Shown here piece after piece: positions 45,663 to 53,967 of a DNA stretch of 64,000 bases. The stretch covers positions 248,001 through 312,000 of the forward strand of contig NZ_CP024920.1 in assembly GCF_002795865.1 (NCBI RefSeq). The letters are read 5' to 3'. Source of the stretch: Qipengyuania seohaensis. Its GTDB lineage: Bacteria > Pseudomonadota > Alphaproteobacteria > Sphingomonadales > Sphingomonadaceae. The notes beneath the pieces are model-generated. The model was not told the DNA's origin, did no database searches, and was given only the letters and a program-made list of their open reading frames with translations. The translations under genes and the position numbers were made by a program. Positions within the stretch are counted from its first letter, which is position 1. The number at the start of each line of letters is the position of its first letter.

Positions 45663-46565
45663 CTAACCAGGGCATTCCCCCAACCGGTCACCGAATGCAT
45701 CGATTAGCCAGCTCGTGGCCGGTCCGGGAGGCGCGTTGCGTCGCCAGAGCGCGCTTAGCGTGTAATTCGCGCCCGGCTTTTCGGGCAGATCGAGGAGGCA
45801 AAGCCGTCCGTCAGAAATGTCTCCGGCAACCGTGTGGCGCGGCATATTACCCCACCCGATTCCTTCCTTGAGCAGCGCATGCTTCGCCCCGAGGTCCGCC
45901 AAACGCCAGTTCAGCGGCGACAGGACGGAAAACTCTCTTCCTTCCGAAAGCGGCGAGCGATCCGACAGCACCAGTTGCAGGTGCTTTCGGCTCTCGCCCG
46001 GTAGAATGCCTGCACGGGATAGCGGATGATCGGGTGCGGCGACGGGGACCAGCTCGACAGCTCCGATTGCCTGACGGTCGAGTTCCGCATGATCCGCCAT
46101 CAGCGGTCCGCCGATCGCCAGATGTGCCCCGCCGCCAAGCAGGCAGGCTTCCACAGCTCCCAATGCCTCGACCTGAAGGCGAAGCGCCACGTTCGGATAC
46201 ATCTTGCGAAATTCGCGCAACACGCTGGCCGTGACTTCGCCCGGCAGCATCACATCGACGACCAGCGAAATCTCGCTCTCGAGGCCTGCATGGAGGCTCT
46301 GGGTCTTGGCAAGCAATGTGTCGATGCCGTCCGCCACCGCCTTGGCTTCCGCCAGCAAGCCGCGTCCCTCTTCGGTCAGGACCGGTCTGCGCGAACCCTC
46401 TCGCGAAAAAAGCGTGACGCCCAACTGCATTTCCATCTGCGCAATGCCGTAACTTACTGCCGAGACTGCGCGCCCCATCTTTCGCGCCGCCGCGCCGAAA
46501 CTGCCCTCCTCCGCCACGGCAAGGAAGATACGCAGCTGGTCGAGGCTTGGTTCTCCAAGCTTCAT
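45663..46565 (-). CDS. LysR-family transcriptional regulator
   Basis: A 300-residue LysR regulator: the N-terminal winged HTH shows LDQLRIFLAVAEEGSFGAAA and VSYGIAQMEMQLGVTLFSRE, and the C-terminal co-inducer domain is complete. It is divergent from pirin and azoR, with 121 bases between, so it most likely controls that pair. The inducer is unknown; quinone or redox stress is a plausible inference from the azoreductase. Start ATG 46565. Confidence 0.92.
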   Translation of the reverse strand: MKLGEPSLDQLRIFLAVAEEGSFGAAARKMGRAVSAVSYGIAQMEMQLGVTLFSREGSRRPVLTEEGRGLLAEAKAVADGIDTLLAKTQSLHAGLESEISLVVDVMLPGEVTASVLREFRKMYPNVALRLQVEALGAVEACLLGGGAHLAIGGPLMADHAELDRQAIGAVELVPVAAPDHPLSRAGILPGESRKHLQLVLSDRSPLSEGREFSVLSPLNWRLADLGAKHALLKEGIGWGNMPRHTVAGDISDGRLCLLDLPEKPGANYTLSALWRRNAPPGPATSWLIDAFGDRLGECPG

Positions 46566-46581
46566 CCTATTCGCACCACCG

Positions 46582-46596
46582 TTCGGAAATGTTGAA
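46582..46596. promoter_or_regulatory. Possible LysR operator (T-N11-A)
   Basis: TTCGGAAATGTTGAA contains TTC and GAA arms, giving the T-N11-A pattern usual for LysR sites. It lies just upstream of the lysR start and about 90 bases before pirin. One match of a loose pattern, so weak evidence. Confidence 0.25.
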
Positions 46597-46686
46597 CATC
46601 TTGGCGCATTTTATCCCAGTTATCGGAACAACCTTCAAGTCCTATCTCTTGGTCCAACGACACTTACCGAGAAGGGATTTAGACCC

Positions 46687-47388
46687 ATGATCGAGTTACG
46701 ACCCTATGAAAGCCTCGGCGCAGCCAACCACGGCTGGCTCGATGCGCATCACCACTTTTCCTTTGCCGGTTACCATGATCCCGCCCGTGTGAACTGGGGC
46801 GCGCTGCGCGTCTGGAACGACGACAAGATCGCTCCGAAGAGCGGCTTTCCCACCCATCCCCACCGCGACATGGAGATCATCACCTATGTCCGCAGCGGCG
46901 CGATTACCCACCGCGACAGCATGGGCAACGAAGGCCGGACCGAAGCGGGAGACGTGCAGGTGATGAGCGCCGGCAACGGTGTCCAGCATTCCGAATTCAA
47001 TCTCGAAGACGAGGAAACCACCCTCTTCCAGATCTGGATCGTCCCGTCACAGCGCGGCGGTGAACCCGGCTGGGGTGCGCGCAAGTTCCCCAAGGGCGAC
47101 CGCGCCGGACAGTTCGTGCCCCTCGCAAGCGGCGCTGCGAATGACGACGATGCGCTGCCGATCCGCACCGATGCCCGCGTCCTGGGCGCGACGATCAAGG
47201 CAGGCGAAAGCGTGACCTACACGCCCTCAGCTGCCGAGCGGCATCTTTATCTGGTGCCCGCGACCGGAAGCATCCGCATCGGCGATATCGAGGCGAATGC
47301 CCGTGACGGCATCGCGATCACCAAGGAAGCCAGCATTACCATTACCGCCCTCGAGGACAGCGAACTCGTCCTCGTCGACGCGGCCTGA
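46687..47388 (+). CDS. Pirin family protein
   Basis: A 233-residue bicupin. The N-terminal cupin has the metal-binding histidines in HHHFSFAGYHDP, FPTHPHRDMEIITYV and the later NGVQHSE. This set matches YhhW-type pirins, some of which act as quercetin dioxygenases. It is preceded by AGAAGGGA and followed 15 bases later by azoR. Together with divergent LysR the unit looks like a response to quinones or electrophiles. Confidence 0.92.
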   Translation: MIELRPYESLGAANHGWLDAHHHFSFAGYHDPARVNWGALRVWNDDKIAPKSGFPTHPHRDMEIITYVRSGAITHRDSMGNEGRTEAGDVQVMSAGNGVQHSEFNLEDEETTLFQIWIVPSQRGGEPGWGARKFPKGDRAGQFVPLASGAANDDDALPIRTDARVLGATIKAGESVTYTPSAAERHLYLVPATGSIRIGDIEANARDGIAITKEASITITALEDSELVLVDAA

Positions 47389-47403
47389 TCAGGAGACAGA
47401 CAC

Positions 47404-47997
47404 ATGAACACCATCCTTCACATCACCGCCAGCATTCGTGACGGCGAAAGCGTATCGCGCAGCCTTGGCAGCAAGCTTGTCGAGAAGCTGTCGGCCAAGC
47501 AGGACACGAAGGTTATCATTCGTGACCTCGCCAAGAACGACATCCCCTTCATCGACGCAGAGCGTTTTGCCGCGAACCTTTCCCCCTATGCCGAGCGTTC
47601 GCCCGAGCAGCATGAACTGGCAAAGGTGGCCGACGAGTTGATCGAGGAGCTGAAAGGCGCCGACACCATCGTCTTCAGCGTCCCCGTCTACAATTTTTCC
47701 GTGCCCGCCACTGTCAAGGCATGGGCTGACCTCGTTGCCCGCGCCGGGACGACATTCCAGTACACTGCCAACGGCCCCGAAGGTCTCCTGACCGGCAAGA
47801 AGGCGTACATCGCGATCGCGTCGGGTGGCACGCCGATCGGCAGCGAAATGGACTTCATGAGCCCGTGGCTGAAGTTCTTCCTCGGCTTCCTCGGCATCAA
47901 CGATATCGAAATGGTCGCCGCCGACGGGATCATGGGTGAAGGCGGCGAAGAGAAAATCGCCGAAGCCCACGAAGAGGCCGCACGCCTCGCCGCCTGA
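47404..47997 (+). CDS. azoR: FMN-dependent NADH-azoreductase
   Basis: A 197-residue flavodoxin-fold quinone/azo reductase that performs two-electron reduction and guards against quinone redox cycling. It has ILHITASIRDGESVSRSLG for FMN phosphate binding, FSVPVYNFSVPATVKAWAD and ASGGTPIG as in AzoR. The gene follows pirin in an operon with AGGAG before the ATG. Its stop meets the convergent MFS gene without a gap. Confidence 0.92.
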   Translation: MNTILHITASIRDGESVSRSLGSKLVEKLSAKQDTKVIIRDLAKNDIPFIDAERFAANLSPYAERSPEQHELAKVADELIEELKGADTIVFSVPVYNFSVPATVKAWADLVARAGTTFQYTANGPEGLLTGKKAYIAIASGGTPIGSEMDFMSPWLKFFLGFLGINDIEMVAADGIMGEGGEEKIAEAHEEAARLAA

Positions 47998-49341
47998 TCA
48001 CGCCGGCTTATGAGCCGCCATTATCTCGCGCCGCTTCTGAATCTCGTAATATTCGGGGCGGCGCGGGTATTTGGCCGTCAGCAGCAGCAACAGTGCGATC
48101 GACAAGCCTGCACCCACGACGATGAAGATCGAAGGCAGGCCGCCCAGGGCGTCCGTTTTGCCCAGCATGAATGCCCCGAACGAAATCCCGAAATTCGAAA
48201 CCGCCATGTAGATCGTGAATTGCGTTGCCGCGACCGTAGGATCGCACAGACGCATCGAGATCGGCAGGAGTGCGACCGTGATCAGCATATCGAGCGGGAT
48301 CCAGAAATAGACGAACGCCATGAAGACGGCCGAGTTGCTCCAGTGCTCGACCCCTGTGTACATGATCATGCACATCGCAATGCCGGATGCGACCCACATG
48401 ATGCCGATCCGCTTGGCACCGTACTTGTCGCCAAGCCAACCACCCAGCGTCATGCACAAGACCCCGGCCAGCAAACCGGCCGTTGCGGTAAGGCTGGATA
48501 TTTCGGACGTGTCCCAGCCCACGTAATTGGCTCCGATCAAGGGGGTGGCTCCGGCAAAGCTGCCGTACAGGACGCCGCGTCCGAACAGGCAGGGCAGCCA
48601 TAGGAGGCTCGAGGATTTTCTCATCGAATTGAAAGTGGATTTCAGGATAGGCCACCAGGCATCGAGCTGGATCTTGAGATTTCTTTCGTGTGCCTGCCCA
48701 CTGCTCCAGGGCATCGACCTCTCACCGACGCGCTCCTTGAAAGAGGCGATGTAGGCACACAGCGCAAGGATAAGAGCAGCAACTATCAGGAATGCGGTCG
48801 GCGCGCCGAAGTCTTCTATCACGAAGCCGCAGATGGCCGTGGCAGCGGCAATGCCGATCGCCTGACCACCAAACATCATGCCCGACCCTCGAGCGCGTTC
48901 GTCCTCGGTCATAATATCGACCGCGAGGCCATCGACCGCCACATCCTGGAAGGTCGTTGCCAAATTCAAAGCAAAGCCGATCGCTCCCAGTATCGCAACG
49001 TCGGTTACGGAGGGGTCGATAGCGGCCGCAATCACCAGGCAAGCGATCATGACCAGCTGAGCGCCGAGGATCCATGCCCGACGGCGTCCCATGGGCAGGA
49101 ACGTATACCGATCCATGATGAAACCATTGACCAGCTTCAGCGACCACGGGAGCGCAGTCAGCGCGGCCACAGAGCCGACGTCGGCCGCTGGCGCTCCGTT
49201 TACTGCCATCCACGCTGGTACCGCGAACCAGAACAGCCCGATCGGCATGCCTTGCCCGACGTAAAGAATGAAAAGGGTGAATAGCCGCAAGCGCTGGCTG
49301 TTTTCGAGGATCAAAGAATTTTCGGACGCGGCAGATGCCAT
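47998..49341 (-). CDS. MFS transporter, 12 TM
   Basis: A 447-residue permease with about twelve hydrophobic helices and the MFS motif DRYTFLPMGRRRAW between helices 2 and 3. ATTFQDVAVDGLAVDIM in helix 4-5 recalls the AmpG/acetyl-CoA transporter branch, which fits wall-peptide or coenzyme-type substrates, but no partner gene defines this. It converges with azoR. It starts with ATG 49341 and has GGGGG-like upstream bases. A broader MFS label is safest. Confidence 0.87.
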   Translation of the reverse strand: MASAASENSLILENSQRLRLFTLFILYVGQGMPIGLFWFAVPAWMAVNGAPAADVGSVAALTALPWSLKLVNGFIMDRYTFLPMGRRRAWILGAQLVMIACLVIAAAIDPSVTDVAILGAIGFALNLATTFQDVAVDGLAVDIMTEDERARGSGMMFGGQAIGIAAATAICGFVIEDFGAPTAFLIVAALILALCAYIASFKERVGERSMPWSSGQAHERNLKIQLDAWWPILKSTFNSMRKSSSLLWLPCLFGRGVLYGSFAGATPLIGANYVGWDTSEISSLTATAGLLAGVLCMTLGGWLGDKYGAKRIGIMWVASGIAMCMIMYTGVEHWSNSAVFMAFVYFWIPLDMLITVALLPISMRLCDPTVAATQFTIYMAVSNFGISFGAFMLGKTDALGGLPSIFIVVGAGLSIALLLLLTAKYPRRPEYYEIQKRREIMAAHKPA

Positions 49342-49449
49342 TGCGAAGCCCCCATAAGCATGAGTGATGGCTGGCTTTTCGCCTATGGCCGATCGCGTCC
49401 CTTCGATCCGAATGACGGTTGCTGCCCTATTGCAACCGATGTCGCAAGA

Positions 49450-51741
49450 TCAGCCGGGCACGTTTCGCTTCAAATCTTCGAGCCACAGATCCGCTACGGC
49501 ATCGCTGGGTGCACGCCAGTCGCCGCGGGGAGACAGAGCGCCACCGGCGCTGACCTTGGGCCCATTGGGCATGGCGCTGCGCTTGAACTGGCTGAAACCG
49601 AAAAAGCGTTTCACGAAATTTTCCAGCCATTTGGCGATGGTGGCGAGGTCGTATTCGTTCTTGGCCTCTTCGGGAAAATCGATCGGCCATTGCCCAGCCT
49701 CCGCGTCCTTCCATGCGTGCCATGCAAGGAACGCGACATGGCTCGGGCTTTGTCCCCAGCGAATAACGTGGTGCAGGAAAAAATCGTTCAGTTCGTAAGG
49801 GCCGATGATCGATTGGGTGCTCTGGATCGTGCCATCCTCTCCCGCAGGAACCAGTTCGGGGCTGATCTCGGTGTCGAGAATATCCAGAAGCACCTCGTCG
49901 ACATGATCGTCGAACTGGTGCGTCGTGGTGGTCCAGCGAATGAGATACTGGATCAGCGTTTTGGGAACGCCGGAATTCACACCGTAATGGCTCATCTGGT
50001 CGCCCACGCCGTACGTGCACCAGCCAAGCGCCAGCTCCGACAGGTCACCGGTCCCGATTACCCAGCCGCCATGCTGCCCCGACAAACGGAAGAGATAGTC
50101 CGTCCGCAGACCGGCCTGAACATTCTCGAAGGTGGTGTCGTAAACCGGATGTCCGTCGGCAAAGGCGTGTCCGATATTTTCGAGCATCATGGTGGCGGTC
50201 GGCTTGATGTCGATTTCTTCCGCCGTGATGCCAAACGCCTTCATAAGCTTCCAGGCATTGGACTTGGTCCCCTCCGACGTTGCAAAGCCGGGCATTGTGT
50301 AGCCGCGGATATCGGTCCGGGGCCGACCCAACCGGTCCATCGCCTTTGCGGCGACCAGCAAGGCATGGGTGCTGTCGAGTCCACCCGAGATGCCGATGAC
50401 AAGGCACTTGGGACGCGTTGCTTCGATCCGGCGCATCAGGGCATCGACCTGGATATTGAAAGCCTCGTAGCAATCCTCGTCCAGCTTCTCCTGCCGGTTC
50501 GGGACGAAGGGGAAACGGCGTATCGGGCGAACCAGCCCTCTGTCCATTGGCGTTGCGCCGTGCTCGAACCCGACCTTGCGGTACCAGTCTTCAGGCCGTC
50601 CCGCTGCATCCGCTGCGTCGCCCCAGGTCTGCATCCGCATGCGCTCCGCAAGGATGCGGCGCGTGTCGACATCCGTGACGCACAATTCGGGTTCATGATC
50701 GAAACGCACGCTTTCGATCAGCAGGTCGCCAAGCTCGTAGATCATGCCCTGCCCGTCCCAGGAAAGGTCGGTGGTGCTTTCGCCATAGCCGCTGGCGGAA
50801 TAGGCATAGGCGCAGACGTAACGTGAAGAACTGGCGCGCGTGAGCATGTGCCGCTCGTCCGACTTGCCGATCGTGATGTTGGATGCGGACAGGTTGAGCA
50901 GGATCGTGGCACCGGCCAGGGCTGCAAGCGTGCCGGGCGGGTTGGGCGACCAGAAATCCTCGCAAATCTCGATCCCGAAGGTGAAACCGGCGAGGTCTTG
51001 CGCGTCGAATATGATGTCCGTCCCGAACGGCACGGTTTCGCCCAGCACATCGATGTCTAGCCCGACACAATCGCGGCCATGGCTGAACCAGCGTTTTTCG
51101 TAGAATTCGCGATAATTCGGGAGGTAGCTTTTAGGCACCACACCGAGGATACGCCCCTTGGCGATGGTGATGGCGCAATTGTAGATCCGCCCGTTCCGCC
51201 GCAGCGGGGCGCCGATGACAAGCACCGGTGTCAGCGTGCGCGACCGCTCGAGAATTTCGGAAAGATGCCGTTCGACCGCTTCCAGAAGGGCGGTCTGCAA
51301 ATGCAGGTCGTCGAGCGCGTAGGAGGACAGGCTCAGTTCCGGGTAGAGCAGGAGATCGACGCCCTGTTCATGCGCCTTCTCCGCCTGCTCGATTATGCCT
51401 TGGGCATTATAGGCGATGTCCGCGGTGCGCACCTTCGGCGTGGCGGTTGCGACGCGCACGAACCCGTGGGTGTGCAGATCGAAAAAGGGATGCGTGTCGC
51501 CGCTGGCCATGGGTCGCGTTTCTTTCTGTTGGTTTTCGGCAGGCTCGATCCAGTCCGCAGGCTCGCAAATGCCGAGTTCGGAGAGGGTCCGCTGGGCCTG
51601 TGCGCGGGCGATACGGCCCTTGCTTTCCCAGCCGAACACAGTCTGCGTCTTGAAGCCGTGACGGGACGCAAACTCTTCTGCCGACAGGGGAGGTTTTTGA
51701 GCCTGCCGCCACGCTTTGAGTTTCTGCCCTGCTTTATGCAT
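49450..51741 (-). CDS. nadE: Glutamine-dependent NAD+ synthetase with N-terminal HTH extension
   Basis: The frame of 763 residues has three parts. Residues 1 to about 65 resemble a Cro/XRE helix-turn-helix: LSAEEFASRHGFKTQTVFGW then SKGRIARAQAQRTLSELGI. From Met78 comes the nitrilase-type glutaminase with the triad Glu135 (LYPELSL), Lys204 (VPKSYLPNY) and Cys260 (IEICEDFW). The synthetase ATP loop SGGLDS is at 452-457. It amidates nicotinic acid adenine dinucleotide. ATG 51510 would give an ordinary 686-residue NadE; it has only a weak AGAAAG upstream. The frame has no stop between the parts, so a fusion or an overlapping internal start are both possible. A palindrome lies just upstream. Confidence 0.92.
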   Translation of the reverse strand: MHKAGQKLKAWRQAQKPPLSAEEFASRHGFKTQTVFGWESKGRIARAQAQRTLSELGICEPADWIEPAENQQKETRPMASGDTHPFFDLHTHGFVRVATATPKVRTADIAYNAQGIIEQAEKAHEQGVDLLLYPELSLSSYALDDLHLQTALLEAVERHLSEILERSRTLTPVLVIGAPLRRNGRIYNCAITIAKGRILGVVPKSYLPNYREFYEKRWFSHGRDCVGLDIDVLGETVPFGTDIIFDAQDLAGFTFGIEICEDFWSPNPPGTLAALAGATILLNLSASNITIGKSDERHMLTRASSSRYVCAYAYSASGYGESTTDLSWDGQGMIYELGDLLIESVRFDHEPELCVTDVDTRRILAERMRMQTWGDAADAAGRPEDWYRKVGFEHGATPMDRGLVRPIRRFPFVPNRQEKLDEDCYEAFNIQVDALMRRIEATRPKCLVIGISGGLDSTHALLVAAKAMDRLGRPRTDIRGYTMPGFATSEGTKSNAWKLMKAFGITAEEIDIKPTATMMLENIGHAFADGHPVYDTTFENVQAGLRTDYLFRLSGQHGGWVIGTGDLSELALGWCTYGVGDQMSHYGVNSGVPKTLIQYLIRWTTTTHQFDDHVDEVLLDILDTEISPELVPAGEDGTIQSTQSIIGPYELNDFFLHHVIRWGQSPSHVAFLAWHAWKDAEAGQWPIDFPEEAKNEYDLATIAKWLENFVKRFFGFSQFKRSAMPNGPKVSAGGALSPRGDWRAPSDAVADLWLEDLKRNVPG
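51511..51741 (-). other. HTH-like segment at the N-terminus of nadE
   Basis: Seventy-seven codons precede the usual NadE start. They encode KLKAWRQAQ, a two-helix unit LSAEEFASRHGFKTQTVFGW, and a conserved-looking tail ICEPADWIEP. The pattern (AEEFA..HG....TV..WE..GRI) is that of small Cro/XRE-like domains. The remaining 12 residues before Met78 look like a flexible linker. DNA binding is inferred from this pattern and from the adjacent palindrome only. Confidence 0.55.
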
Positions 51742-51749
51742 TGCTTGCG

Positions 51750-51768
51750 ATTATCCCGAAAAGATAAT
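51750..51768. promoter_or_regulatory. Palindromic operator candidate upstream of nadE
   Basis: ATTATC (51750-51755) and GATAAT (51763-51768) form a perfect inverted repeat with a 7-base spacer; the flanks TTGCG and CGCGCAA extend it imperfectly. It ends eight bases before ATG 51741. On the minus strand GATAAT could serve as a -10 box with TTGCGC near -35, giving a nearly leaderless message that a bound HTH protein would block. Confidence 0.5.
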
Positions 51769-51779
51769 TCGCGCAAGGA

Positions 51780-52784
51780 TCAAGCCGCGGCAAGTAGTTC
51801 CGCAACGTCGGGGGCATCCTGCAATAGTTCCAGAAGCGCGCGTTCGTCCCGCGTCAGCCACTGAGTGGCGCGAGGCAGCTTCAGCGAAGCCCGCCATTCT
51901 TCCTGACGATCGACCAGATCGATCACGGCGGGATGGATGTAGCTCTTGCGGGTCACAGCGGGTGTGTTGCCGAGCTTTTGCGCAACGCAATCGAGCAATT
52001 CCTTGATCGGTAGCCTTCCCTCGCCTTCACGCAGGCACTCGAATGCCAGCACGCTCGCGTGCCAGGTGCGAAAATTCTTCGCCGTGAACCGTTCACCCAT
52101 TGCCTCTTCGAGATAGGCATTCACGTCGCTCGAACCGACCGGATTCACCTCGCCGTCCTCGTCGACGTATTTGAAGACATTCTGGCCGGGCAAATCCTGC
52201 ATCTTGCGCACCAGCCGGGCCAGGCTGCCGTCGGTCAGGGTGATTTCTCGCTGCTGGCCAGACTTGCCGCGATAGCTCAGCCGCAGGGTCTTCCCCGTGA
52301 CTTCCGCATGTCGTCGCCTCAGCGTCGTGGCTCCAAAACTCTTGTTGCGTTCGGCGTACCCCTCATTGCCTACGCGAACCGCTCCGAGATCGAGCAGACG
52401 CACCACGCTGGCTACGGCACGCTCGCGCGTCAGCTTGCGGCCACGCAAATCTTCTTCGACCCGTTTGCGCACAAGCGGGAGCAGCGCGCCGAATGCAATA
52501 CACGCATCGAACTTCTCGCCTTCGCGTGCGGCGCGAAAATCCGGATGATAACGGTATTGCTTGCGTCCCTTGGCATCGATGCCGGTTGCAAGGATATGCC
52601 CGTTAGGTGCCGGGCAGAACCAGGCGTCGCTATATGCAGGCGGCAAGGCAACCGCGTTTAGCCGTTCCTTCTCCTTGGGGTCGCGGATGAGTTCGCCCTT
52701 CGGATCGTAATACGCCCAACCCTTGCCCGCGCCCTTGCGGGTGATGCCTGGCAGGCTGTCGTCTACATAGATGAGCTTCGTCAT
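51780..52784 (-). CDS. DNA topoisomerase IB
   Basis: A 334-residue poxvirus-type topoisomerase that relaxes supercoils through a 3'-phosphotyrosyl link. It shows LDLGAVRVGNEGYAERNKSF, the catalytic Arg/Lys region LSYRGKSGQQ, FRTWHASVLAF and the nucleophile tyrosine in TRKSYIHPAV. The C-terminal part binds DNA. ATG 52784 (MTKLIYVDDSLPG) is chosen because it starts at the family N-terminus; an earlier frame is open. nadE begins 39 bases after its stop. Confidence 0.93.
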   Translation of the reverse strand: MTKLIYVDDSLPGITRKGAGKGWAYYDPKGELIRDPKEKERLNAVALPPAYSDAWFCPAPNGHILATGIDAKGRKQYRYHPDFRAAREGEKFDACIAFGALLPLVRKRVEEDLRGRKLTRERAVASVVRLLDLGAVRVGNEGYAERNKSFGATTLRRRHAEVTGKTLRLSYRGKSGQQREITLTDGSLARLVRKMQDLPGQNVFKYVDEDGEVNPVGSSDVNAYLEEAMGERFTAKNFRTWHASVLAFECLREGEGRLPIKELLDCVAQKLGNTPAVTRKSYIHPAVIDLVDRQEEWRASLKLPRATQWLTRDERALLELLQDAPDVAELLAAA

Positions 52785-52875
52785 GGCGAAGGGAAGAACC
52801 GTGGCAGCCCCGTAGCGGTTCCCCACCTTGCGACGAATGGAACGGTGGACTAGCCCGACCAGCAAGGAGATTTAT

Positions 52876-53727
52876 ATGGCCGATGCGACCTACACCCCGC
52901 CCGCAGTCTGGACCCACGACGCCGAGAACGGCGGCCGTTTCGCCAGCATCAACGCCCCGACCGCAGGTGCGCGCGAGGAAAAGGATCTGCCCGTTGGAGA
53001 GCACGACTTCCAGCTCTACTCGCTAGCCACGCCGAACGGGGTGAAAGCGACCGTAATGCTGGAAGAACTGCTGGAGGCCGGACATTCGGGCGCAGAATAC
53101 GATGCCTATACCGTCAACATAGGGGACGGCGTGCAGTTCACGAGTGGCTTTGTCGACGTAAACCCCAACAGCAAGATCCCCGCGCTGCTCGATCGCAGCG
53201 GCGACACACCCGTTCGCATTTTCGAAAGCGGCGCGATCCTTATGCACCTGGCGGAAAAGTTCGGGGCATTCCTGCCGACCGACCACACTCGCGCAGAGGT
53301 GCTCAGCTGGCTATTCTGGCAGATCGGCAGCGCGCCGTTCATCGGTGGCGGCTTCGGCCATTTCTACGCCTATGCGCCCGAGAAATTCGAATACCCTATC
53401 AACCGCTACGCCATGGAAACCAAGCGCCTGTTCGATGTCGCCGACAAACGGCTCGCGGACAGCGAGTACCTGAGCGGCAAGGATTACACGGTCGCCGACA
53501 TTGCGGCCTGGCCGTGGATGGCACCTTTTGTCGAAGGCACGATCTACAACGAGGCCAGGACCTTCCTTTCGATCCACGAGTACGAGAACGTGGCGCGGTG
53601 GGCCAAGCAGATCGCCGAACGCCCCGCGGTCAAGCGCGGCAGGATCGTCAACAAGGCATGGGGCGATGAAGACACGCAATTGCTTGAGCGCCACTCGGCA
53701 GCCGATTTTGAAGGCAAGAAGCTCTAA
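52876..53727 (+). CDS. yghU: Glutathione transferase YghU-like
   Basis: A 283-residue GST of the Nu class (YghU/YfcG group), which reduces disulfides with two bound glutathiones. It shows HDFQLYSLATPNGVKATVML, the typical ...NSKIPALLDRSG with PVRIFESGAILMHL, and YTVADIAAWPWM. The first 45 residues form the YghU-specific extension. ATG 52876 has AAGGAG seven bases upstream. It is divergent from topoisomerase IB and followed by tRNA-Gln. Confidence 0.92.
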   Translation: MADATYTPPAVWTHDAENGGRFASINAPTAGAREEKDLPVGEHDFQLYSLATPNGVKATVMLEELLEAGHSGAEYDAYTVNIGDGVQFTSGFVDVNPNSKIPALLDRSGDTPVRIFESGAILMHLAEKFGAFLPTDHTRAEVLSWLFWQIGSAPFIGGGFGHFYAYAPEKFEYPINRYAMETKRLFDVADKRLADSEYLSGKDYTVADIAAWPWMAPFVEGTIYNEARTFLSIHEYENVARWAKQIAERPAVKRGRIVNKAWGDEDTQLLERHSAADFEGKKL

Positions 53728-53734
53728 TCCCCCC

Positions 53735-53762
53735 TTCACATTGACGGCGGGCGCGCTATAGG
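53735..53762 (+). promoter_or_regulatory. Possible promoter of tRNA-Gln
   Basis: TTCACA at 53735-53740 and TATAGG at 53757-53762 are 16 bases apart and end about 13 bases before the tRNA. The spacer is very GC-rich, as in stable RNA promoters. TTGACG at 53741 would be too near the same -10. Consensus-only evidence. Confidence 0.35.
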
Positions 53763-53775
53763 AGCGCCCGCCTGC

Positions 53776-53850
53776 TGGGGTGTAGCCAAGTGGTAAGGCA
53801 CCGGTTTTTGGTACCGGCATTCGCAGGTTCGATCCCTGCCACCCCAGCCA
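53776..53850 (+). tRNA. tRNA-Gln (anticodon TTG)
   Basis: Full cloverleaf: acceptor TGGGGTG with CACCCCA, D arm with AAGTGGTAA, anticodon stem CCGGT/ACCGG with loop TTTTGGT (anticodon TTG), and T arm GCAGG-TTCGATC-CCTGC. The CCA end is encoded. It reads CAA and, with modification, CAG. Confidence 0.97.
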
Positions 53851-53967
53851 CTCTCTTCATATTCTCCCGCTCCCGATCCTCGTGCGCGCACCCGCGTGAA
53901 CTAGGTTGCAATCGCGCACCCTTTTGACCAAACGGGTCACACACAAGGGACAGGAGAAAGAGGACCC

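Noticed and set aside
49360..50826. 488-codon frame antisense to nadE
   Set aside because: Shadow frame; no motif and it runs across the catalytic region of nadE.
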